DNA of 5,645 nucleotides from Cytophagales bacterium. Its GTDB lineage: Bacteria; Bacteroidota; Bacteroidia; Cytophagales; Cyclobacteriaceae. This document shows positions 1 to 5,645 of this stretch, one piece after another. The stretch lies in the NCBI GenBank assembly GCA_003537495.1, contig DPSB01000511.1:5620-11264 (forward strand), read 5' to 3'. Each line of letters begins with the position of its first letter. Positions within the stretch are counted from its first letter, which is position 1. The notes beneath the pieces are model-generated. The model was not told the DNA's origin. It did not search any database and was given only the letters and a program-made list of their open reading frames with translations. The translations under genes and the position numbers were made by a program.

Positions 1-1682
1 CCTTTCAGGCAATTGTAATTGGTTCTGGCATGAGTGGCAGCTGGGCCGCCAAAGAACTATGCGAACACGGAGTAAAAGCATTAGTGATTGAACGCGGTCG
101 TGATGTAAAACATTTACGTGATTATCCCACCACCAATATGCTACCGTATGAGTTTCCCCATCGTGGACAACTCACAAAGCAAATTGAAGAAGAGAATCCC
201 GTAGTGAGTAAATGTTACGCTTTCCGCGAAGATGCCATGCACTTTTTTGCGAAAGACAAGGAGCATCCATACGTGCAGGAAAAACCATTCGATTGGATTC
301 GCGGCTATCAGGTGGGTGGTAAGTCTTTATTGTGGGCGCGACAAGTACAACGCTGGTCCGATTTTGATTTTGAAGGCCCGGCTCGCGATGGCTTTGTAGT
401 CGATAGGCCCATTCGGTATAAGGATATTGCTCCGTGGTATAGTCATGTCGAAAAATTTGCCGGAGTATCAGGCAACAAAGATGGTCTTGCCAATTTGCCG
501 GATGGAGAATTTTTACCGGGCTTTGAATTGAACATCGTAGAAAAATATTTTCAAGAACAATTGAAAAAACATTATGGCGATTCGCGCCAGATGATTTTAG
601 CGTGCTGCGCTCACATTACCGGCAACCTGGAATACTATAAACAACAAGGGCGTGTGCAATGTCAGAGTCGCAACCTTTGCCAGCGTGGTTGTCCGTTTGG
701 CGGCTACTTCAGCGCCAATGCATCTACATTACCTTGGGCCGAAAAAACCGGCAACCTGACGTTGCGCACCGATGCCGTTGTTCATTCTATTATTTATGAT
801 GAAGCCAAAGGCAAAGCAATCGGTGTGCGCATTGTAGATGCAAACACCAAACAAACCGAAGAGTACTTTGCGGATGTAATTTTTGTGAATGCAGCTGCAC
901 TCAACACGAATCTGATTCTGCTTAACTCAACCTCTAATCGTTTCCCGAATGGATTGGGTAATGATAATGACTTGCTTGGAAAGTATGTAGCATTCCATAA
1001 TTATCGTGCGGGCATCTCAGCCGACTACGAAGGTTATTCGGAATACACTACAACAGGTGGAAGACCTACCAGTGGCTATTTCCCTCGCTTCCGCAATCTG
1101 CATAAGCAAGAAACAGATTTCTTGCGCGGCTACGCTGCCGGTTTTAGTGCGGGCAGGTATAATTATGCCGATCAAAGTGGCATTGGATTATCATTGAAAG
1201 AAGAATTACTCAATCCATCCAGGTATAGTAACTGGAGTGTTGGCTCACACATGATGGGCGAAACCATTCCGAAAGAAACCAACTATGTTACATTGAGTAA
1301 AGACGAAAAAGATGCATGGGGAATTCCATTACTCAAAGTGAAAGTAGAGTACGATGATAACGATGAGAAAATGGTGAAGGATTACCAGGATCAGATGACA
1401 GAGATGTTCGAGAAGGCAGGCTTTACCAACATTCGTGTGCGCGATGATAAACGCGCGCCCGGGTTGGATATACATGAGATGGGCGGAGTACGCATGGGTA
1501 AAGACCCGAAAACTTCGTTACTCAACAAAGATCACCAACTGCATGCCTGTACGAATGTATATGTTACCGATGGAGCCTGCATGACTTCTACTTCCACCCA
1601 AAATCCATCGCTTACCTACATGGCATTTGCTGCACGTGCCGCACACCATGCTATGAAGAATCAGAAGTGGGGAAAGGTTTAA
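1..1682 (+). CDS. GMC-family FAD-dependent oxidoreductase (5'-truncated by window edge)
   Basis: The protein oxidises an alcohol or sugar hydroxyl using bound FAD; the substrate cannot be read from the sequence. The frame is open from base 3. The FAD-binding Rossmann motif GSGMSG lies at 21-38, so the ATG at 30 falls inside it and is not the true start; probably only a few to a dozen or so codons are missing. Numbering from that Met, E21 in the VIERG strand end should bind the ribose of FAD, and GGKSLLW (96-102) is the second GMC signature. The C-terminal GMC domain carries the catalytic pair: H482 in HEMGGVRMG and N525 in QNPSLTY. Cysteines 192-193 and a C-x5-C-x3-C cluster (211, 217, 221) resemble the cysteine-rich loop of sugar-dehydrogenase-like GMC enzymes, some of which bind an iron-sulfur cluster. 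It is closest in style to the gluconate/glucoside dehydrogenase large subunits of Bacteroidota, which often have a small subunit-3 partner; none is visible here, though it could lie upstream. The stop is 26 bases before the transporter gene, suggesting co-transcription. The family call is firm; the substrate is unknown. Confidence 0.93.
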   Translation, partial: FQAIVIGSGMSGSWAAKELCEHGVKALVIERGRDVKHLRDYPTTNMLPYEFPHRGQLTKQIEEENPVVSKCYAFREDAMHFFAKDKEHPYVQEKPFDWIRGYQVGGKSLLWARQVQRWSDFDFEGPARDGFVVDRPIRYKDIAPWYSHVEKFAGVSGNKDGLANLPDGEFLPGFELNIVEKYFQEQLKKHYGDSRQMILACCAHITGNLEYYKQQGRVQCQSRNLCQRGCPFGGYFSANASTLPWAEKTGNLTLRTDAVVHSIIYDEAKGKAIGVRIVDANTKQTEEYFADVIFVNAAALNTNLILLNSTSNRFPNGLGNDNDLLGKYVAFHNYRAGISADYEGYSEYTTTGGRPTSGYFPRFRNLHKQETDFLRGYAAGFSAGRYNYADQSGIGLSLKEELLNPSRYSNWSVGSHMMGETIPKETNYVTLSKDEKDAWGIPLLKVKVEYDDNDEKMVKDYQDQMTEMFEKAGFTNIRVRDDKRAPGLDIHEMGGVRMGKDPKTSLLNKDHQLHACTNVYVTDGACMTSTSTQNPSLTYMAFAARAAHHAMKNQKWGKV

Positions 1683-1708
1683 GCGCAAGCTCTGGCCGGT
1701 AAATTACT

Positions 1709-2623
1709 ATGACCAAACAACCACAATCTGTTTTTGTAGGCGGTGTGTTTCTTGCCTTGCTGGGAGCAATTTGTTTTTCTACCAAAGCAGTTTTTGTAAA
1801 ACTTGCTTATCGCGATACAGAAGTGGATGCCATTTCATTACTGGCGCTACGCATGATTTTTTCGCTGCCGTTTTTTGTTATCTCGGCTGCGGTATCTTCA
1901 TCGCGGCAAAGCAACGTGCGCTTTACCAACAAGCAGTGGTTTCAGGTTGCATTAGTGGGTTGCCTTGGTTATTACATCAGCAGTCTACTCGATTTTTTAG
2001 GATTGCAATATGTGAGTGCGGGGATTGAACGGTTAATCCTCTTCATTTACCCCACGTTGGTTTTGTTAATGTCGGCTATCATCTTCAAAGTAAAAATTAA
2101 ACCCGTGCAATGGTTGGCTTTGTTTATTACCTATGTTGGGTTGATTGCGGCATTTATCAGTGAAGCAGATGTACAATCAGCACAGAATAAAAATTTTTTG
2201 TTAGGCTCGCTTTTTATTTTTGTTTGTGCATTTACCTATGCAGCTTACATTGTAGGTAGTGGACGGTTAATACCGGTAGTAGGGGCTACCAAGTTTAACA
2301 GCTATGCTATGAGCTTTGCATCGGTAGGTGTTCTGCTACATTTTTTTATTACGAGTGATGTTTCGCTGCTGGGCTTTTCTACCCCTGTGTATATCTATGG
2401 ATTTTTAATGGCGGTGCTGTCAACGGTTATTCCTTCTTATTTGGTGGTTGCTGGCATTAAAAGAATTGGGTCTGATAATGCAGCTATTGTGGGCAGCGTT
2501 GGTCCGGTTAGTACCATTGTAATGGCTTATTTCTTTCTTGCTGAAACAGTTTCGGGATTGCAGTTGCTGGGAACAGTACTGATTCTGGCCGGAGTGTTAA
2601 TGGTGGGCAAACAGAAGGCTTAA
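1709..2623 (+). CDS. EamA/DMT-superfamily transporter, ten transmembrane helices
   Basis: This is an inner-membrane permease of the drug/metabolite transporter superfamily, which exports or exchanges small metabolites; the substrate is not predictable. The 304 residues are the normal length for the family and form two tandem EamA repeats, roughly 10-150 and 162-300. Hydrophobic helices can be seen near residues 8-31, 41-63, 76-95, 102-127, 133-150, 163-182, 195-215, 222-243, 258-277 and 281-300. The fourth helix, with YVSAGIERL leading into IYPTLVLLMSAIIF, has the proline and the following short basic loop typical of EamA proteins. The second half repeats this with GSVGPVSTIVMAYFFLAE. The ATG at 1709 gives the expected short hydrophilic N-terminus before helix 1. 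No Shine-Dalgarno sequence precedes it, which is usual in Bacteroidota. It follows the GMC gene by 26 bases with no visible terminator between, so the two are probably one transcript; a functional link is inference only. A hairpin begins two bases after its stop. Confidence 0.93.
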   Translation: MTKQPQSVFVGGVFLALLGAICFSTKAVFVKLAYRDTEVDAISLLALRMIFSLPFFVISAAVSSSRQSNVRFTNKQWFQVALVGCLGYYISSLLDFLGLQYVSAGIERLILFIYPTLVLLMSAIIFKVKIKPVQWLALFITYVGLIAAFISEADVQSAQNKNFLLGSLFIFVCAFTYAAYIVGSGRLIPVVGATKFNSYAMSFASVGVLLHFFITSDVSLLGFSTPVYIYGFLMAVLSTVIPSYLVVAGIKRIGSDNAAIVGSVGPVSTIVMAYFFLAETVSGLQLLGTVLILAGVLMVGKQKA

Positions 2624-2624
2624 T

Positions 2625-2656
2625 CTTTCTTCGGTTCGTGAAGAAAGCCCTGTTTT
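2625..2656 (+). terminator. Stem-loop after the transporter gene, probable terminator
   Basis: CTTTCTTC (2625-2632) and GAAGAAAG (2640-2647) form a perfect 8-bp stem around a 7-base loop, starting two bases after the transporter stop. A short T run (2653-2656) follows only after CCCTG, so the textbook stem-plus-U-tract layout is imperfect, and the stem is only moderately GC-rich. Its position at the boundary between the transporter gene and the long leader of the receptor gene favours a transcript end or 3'-end stabiliser. An mRNA processing structure is the alternative. Confidence 0.5.
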
Positions 2657-2789
2657 AGCGCAACAGATTGAATTTTATTTTCTCCGAAAACGGTTGCCCT
2701 CCATTTTTGAGCGATTTACCCACCCCTTTTTCTTGTCGCCAGCCTCACCTTTAGCTGTTCAAAAACCAGAGGTAGACCGGGTATTCAAC
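2648..2789. other. Intergenic stretch, no recognisable signal
   Basis: This is the part of the 303-base gap between the transporter and receptor genes that lies between the hairpin and the possible small ORF. A promoter for the receptor gene is expected here or slightly downstream. The Bacteroidota housekeeping -7 consensus TAnnTTTG has only one near match, CATTTTTG at 2702-2709, and there is no TTG at the matching -33 distance, so I do not call a promoter. No riboswitch fold, tRNA or repeat was recognised. A reading frame that could extend the small downstream ORF back to a TTG at 2694 runs through it, but its translation does not look like a protein N-terminus. Confidence 0.4.
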
Positions 2790-2909
2790 ATGCGCAAAAA
2801 AATTCAAGCACTCTTTCGCAACGAACGCTTCCTGATAGGAATGGAAATAAGTGTTGCGATCTGCGCTCTGCTGATTATCCTTATCCTGCTTCGGGTTTTA
2901 CTCTATTAA
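2790..2909 (+). CDS. Possible small single-helix membrane protein (hypothetical)
   Basis: I do not recognise this ORF. From the ATG at 2790 it encodes 39 residues: a basic N-terminus (MRKK, then RNER at 10-13) followed by one strongly hydrophobic helix at about 16-38, interrupted only by E19 near its start and R35 near its end. By the positive-inside rule the N-terminus would face the cytoplasm. An in-frame TTG at 2694 would give 71 residues, but the added part is proline-rich without domain character and TTG starts are uncommon in this phylum, so the ATG is preferred. The stop lies 17 bases before the SusC-like gene, so if real it is read from the same leader and could be translationally linked to it. 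It could also be a chance ORF in a long 5' UTR; hydrophobic stretches arise easily in T-rich sequence. There is no Shine-Dalgarno to help decide. Confidence 0.35.
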   Translation: MRKKIQALFRNERFLIGMEISVAICALLIILILLRVLLY

Positions 2910-2926
2910 CTCCTAAACAAAACAAT

Positions 2927-5645
2927 ATGAAAAGAGAGTTTCTACTAAAAAACAAACCGTGGCTGGCGAGCTTGCTGGTATGCCTGCTCTTTATGGGTTT
3001 GCAGGCCCACGCGCAAAAGGCGGTTGTTACCGGGGTTGTTAAAGATGCCTCCGGTGCAGCCATGCCAGCAGTAAACGTGATTATTAAAGGAACCACCACC
3101 GGTGTTACTACCGATGCTTCCGGCACGTTTAACATACAGGCATCTCCTCAAGATGTGCTGGTATTTTCTTTTATTGGTTATGCCAGCCAGGAAAAACCAG
3201 TTGGCAATCAAACCACCATTAACATTAAACTGGAGGAGGATGTAACCGCATTACAAGAGATTGTAGTAGTGGGTTATGGTACGCAGAAGAAGAGTGATTT
3301 AACAGGAGCTCTTTCTTCCGTTTCGGGAGAATCGTTAAGAGGTTCTGTTGCCGCCAGTGTGGATCAGGCATTGCTCGGCCGCGCAGCCGGAGTGCAGGTA
3401 ACACAAAACTCAGGGCAGCCGGGCGGAGCAGTATCTATTCGTATAAGGGGTACAACTTCGCTAACACAAAGCAGCGAACCACTTTATGTGATTGATGGAA
3501 TTCAAGTTGGTGGAAATGCGCAGGGAATATCCGGTTTTGACTGGCAAGGCGGTGCTGGTGGTCAACAGGCTGCAGCCAGTAATCCGTTGGCATCCATTAA
3601 CCCTTCTGATATTGAGAGCATAGAGGTGCTAAAAGATGCTTCGGCAACGGCTATCTATGGTTCGCGTGCCGCTAACGGAGTTGTAATCATATCTACTAAA
3701 CGTGGTAAAAAAGATTCAGCATCTATTAACCTGCATAGTTTTTATTCGGTGCAGGAAGTTTATAAAGTATTTGATATGATGGATTTGCCTGCTTATGCAG
3801 CATACAACAATGAAGTAGCGCAAGAGGTATCAACCATAACAGCCAACCCCAACTTTGCCGACCCTTCATTGCTTGGGCCTGGCACCAACTGGCAGGATGC
3901 CGTGTTTCGGGTTGCCCCTATGCAAAGCCATACACTTACGGCTTCTGGCGGTGGTGCATCAACCCAGTATATGATTTCTGGAGGATACTTCAAGCAGGAG
4001 GGAATTATTATAGGCTCCAACTTCGATCGTTTTAATTTACGCATGAATGTGGACAGCCGTGTTAAAGAAAGAATAAGAGTAGGCGCAAGTATTGCATTAT
4101 CCCGAAAGGATGAAACGATTACGCTGCAAGATGGTGGTGACGGGGTTATTTCTCAGGCAGCTCAAATGGCTCCGCATATTCCGGTTCGCAATTTTGATGG
4201 AACCTATGCGGGTCCAAGTCAACAAGAACTCTCTTCGCAGGTTGGAGCTAACCCGGTGGCGTTGGCGTTGCTCAGAAACAACACGGTGCTAAACAACAGG
4301 CTTATGACTAACCTGTATGGTGATATTGAAATAATCAACGGACTTAATTTCAGATCTGAGTTGGCGGTGGATTACAATGCTACACTTAACAAAGCATTTA
4401 TGCCAACCTATGAATGGGGTCGAGTAAGAAATACCATTAGCCAGTTGGGGCAAAGATCAGATCAGAGCTTTTTCTGGTTGTGGAAAAATTATGCAACCTA
4501 TAATAAGACTGTGGGGAATCACGACTTCACAGCAATGGCAGGTATTGAAGCACAAAAGGGGCGTTGGGAAAACATGATGATTTACAAGTTTAACGTTCCC
4601 AATTCATTACCAGTAGTGAGTCAAGGTGAAGTAAATGAAAACTTCCCGCCCACCGGACAAATCGGGTGGAACTCCCTCTTCTCACAATTTGCCAGATTGA
4701 ATTACAACTTCAGTGACAGATACCTTCTTACAGCAACAGTTAGAAGAGATGGTTCTTCACGGTTTGGAGCTAATAATCGTTGGGGCGTATTCCCTTCTGT
4801 TTCTGCGGCCTGGAGAATCTCCAACGAGAGTTTCTTCCCACAAAGCGAAGCAATTAGTAATCTGAAACTAAGATTAGGTTGGGGACAAACCGGTAATCAG
4901 GAAATTCAAAACTATGCGTTTGGATCAAGCTTGCTTATTCAACAATCCTATTTTGGCCCTTCAGTTAGAAACAATGCATACTCTAATCCCGATGTACAGT
5001 GGGAATCTACCGCTATGACCAACATTGGATTGGATGCCGAGTTGTGGGGCGGGCGTGCAAACATTTCTATTGAGGCGTATAGCAAGATAACGGACAACTT
5101 ACTTCTTCAATTGCCGCTACCCGCAACATTTGGAACGCAGGTACAGGGGCCGCAGGCCAATGTGGGCAGTATGAAAAATAAAGGGATAGAGGTTACCCTT
5201 AATACAGTTAATATCAATAACGGCAAATTTAAATGGACAACAAACGCCAACGTATCGGTTAACCGAAACATGGTAACAGATATGGGCGGCACAACCATTT
5301 TCAGAAACCTGTATTGGTACACCGGATTTGAAACAGCTACCATGACAAGAATGGGGCGCCCGGTAGGGCAGTTCTACGGCTATGTAATGGATGGCATCTT
5401 TACATCTAAAGCAGAAATAGAAAATCATGCTGTGCAGATTCTGGATCCCACAACGGTATCATCCGATAATCCGAACGGCAAAAACCTGATACATCGCACA
5501 ACCGGTTTGTGGTTAGGCGATGTGAAGTGGAAAGACTTGAATGGTGATGGAATAATCGACAGCCGAGATCAGACGGTAATTGGCGACCCTAATCCTGATT
5601 TTACGTTCGGCTTTAACAACTCCTTTACGTACGGTGCTTTTTCAT
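2927..5645 (+). CDS. SusC/RagA-family TonB-linked outer-membrane receptor (3'-truncated by window edge)
   Basis: This is the outer-membrane barrel of a SusCD-type uptake system. It imports a ligand captured by a SusD lipoprotein, powered by TonB-ExbBD; the ligand cannot be predicted here. The frame is open for 906 codons to the window end, against about 1000-1100 for the family, so the last barrel strands are missing. A signal peptide covers 1-29 (basic start, hydrophobic core, AHA before Q30). A carboxypeptidase-regulatory-like domain follows at about 33-102, starting TGVVKDASG. LQEIVVVGYGTQKK (109-122) is the conserved segment leading into the plug. The plug (about 125-262) contains YVIDG (187-191) and the SusC hallmark SIEVLKDASATAIYGSRAAN (231-250). 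Barrel hallmarks include RRDGSSRFG (606-614) and GQTGNQE (653-659). Near the end, DLNGDGIIDSRD (870-881) is an EF-hand-like acidic loop followed by the family's GDPNPDFTFGF. The ATG at 2927 is chosen because it gives a complete signal peptide; only an A-rich tract precedes it. A susD-like gene is expected just downstream. Confidence 0.97.
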   Translation, partial: MKREFLLKNKPWLASLLVCLLFMGLQAHAQKAVVTGVVKDASGAAMPAVNVIIKGTTTGVTTDASGTFNIQASPQDVLVFSFIGYASQEKPVGNQTTINIKLEEDVTALQEIVVVGYGTQKKSDLTGALSSVSGESLRGSVAASVDQALLGRAAGVQVTQNSGQPGGAVSIRIRGTTSLTQSSEPLYVIDGIQVGGNAQGISGFDWQGGAGGQQAAASNPLASINPSDIESIEVLKDASATAIYGSRAANGVVIISTKRGKKDSASINLHSFYSVQEVYKVFDMMDLPAYAAYNNEVAQEVSTITANPNFADPSLLGPGTNWQDAVFRVAPMQSHTLTASGGGASTQYMISGGYFKQEGIIIGSNFDRFNLRMNVDSRVKERIRVGASIALSRKDETITLQDGGDGVISQAAQMAPHIPVRNFDGTYAGPSQQELSSQVGANPVALALLRNNTVLNNRLMTNLYGDIEIINGLNFRSELAVDYNATLNKAFMPTYEWGRVRNTISQLGQRSDQSFFWLWKNYATYNKTVGNHDFTAMAGIEAQKGRWENMMIYKFNVPNSLPVVSQGEVNENFPPTGQIGWNSLFSQFARLNYNFSDRYLLTATVRRDGSSRFGANNRWGVFPSVSAAWRISNESFFPQSEAISNLKLRLGWGQTGNQEIQNYAFGSSLLIQQSYFGPSVRNNAYSNPDVQWESTAMTNIGLDAELWGGRANISIEAYSKITDNLLLQLPLPATFGTQVQGPQANVGSMKNKGIEVTLNTVNINNGKFKWTTNANVSVNRNMVTDMGGTTIFRNLYWYTGFETATMTRMGRPVGQFYGYVMDGIFTSKAEIENHAVQILDPTTVSSDNPNGKNLIHRTTGLWLGDVKWKDLNGDGIIDSRDQTVIGDPNPDFTFGFNNSFTYGAFS

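Noticed and set aside
1006..1197. 63-codon + strand ORF within the oxidoreductase gene
   Set aside because: It is an out-of-frame shadow of the GMC coding sequence.
1771..2028. 85-codon + strand ORF within the transporter gene
   Set aside because: It is an out-of-frame shadow; the real frame gives a continuous ten-helix permease.
2702..2709. CATTTTTG as a Bacteroidota -7 promoter element for the receptor gene
   Set aside because: It has one mismatch to TAnnTTTG and no TTG-type -33 element at a suitable distance, which is too weak to call.
2694..2789. TTG at 2694 as the start of a 71-residue version of the small ORF
   Set aside because: The start codon is rare in this phylum, there is no ribosome-binding signal, and the added residues show no N-terminal or domain character; the ATG at 2790 is the better start.
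2881..3211. Two overlapping minus-strand ORFs of 84 and 88 codons opposite the start of the SusC-like gene
   Set aside because: They overlie the signal peptide and regulatory-like domain of a clearly identified gene; their translations have no family character and read as antisense shadows.
3494..3600. Gly/Gln/Ala-rich stretch in the plug, between YVIDG and NPLASINPSDI, as an unusual insertion
   Set aside because: Variable glycine-rich loops at this point are common in SusC-like plugs, so it is not evidence of novelty.
3793..4044. Minus-strand ORF of 83 codons inside the SusC-like gene
   Set aside because: It is antisense to conserved barrel sequence and shows no recognisable domain.
4092..4292. 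66-codon + strand ORF within the SusC-like gene
   Set aside because: It is an out-of-frame shadow rich in Arg and Leu, with no support.
5107..5428. Two minus-strand ORFs (78 and 103 codons) opposite the late barrel region
   Set aside because: They overlap each other in different frames and lie entirely within conserved SusC-like coding sequence; neither resembles a protein family.

Overview
The window looks like ordinary chromosomal sequence from a member of the Bacteroidota, probably of the Cytophagales type. The evidence is a SusC/RagA-family TonB-linked outer-membrane protein with all the family signatures, A-rich start regions without Shine-Dalgarno sequences, and moderate base composition judged by eye. 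The lineage below phylum level is inference.

Layout, all on the + strand. Positions 1-1682 hold most of a GMC-family FAD-dependent oxidoreductase whose first few codons lie before the window. After a 26-base gap, 1709-2623 encodes a complete ten-helix EamA/DMT-family inner-membrane transporter, probably co-transcribed with the oxidoreductase. A stem-loop right after its stop (2625-2647) probably ends or attenuates that transcript. The 303-base interval 2624-2926 contains this hairpin, a stretch with no recognisable signal, and a possible 39-residue single-helix membrane protein (2790-2909). From 2927 to the window end runs a 3'-truncated SusC-like receptor: 906 codons are present and the barrel end is missing.

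Functionally there are two units. The first pairs a flavin dehydrogenase, probably acting on a sugar or other alcohol, with a transporter of unknown substrate. The second is the start of a SusC (and, by family precedent, SusD) uptake locus that moves an unidentified glycan, peptide or similar ligand across the outer membrane using TonB energy. Nothing in the sequence shows that the two units share a substrate.

I did not find a convincing novel system. The points most worth a second look are the cysteine cluster in the oxidoreductase and the small membrane ORF just before the receptor gene. No RNA genes, mobile elements, CRISPR arrays or substantial repeats were recognised.
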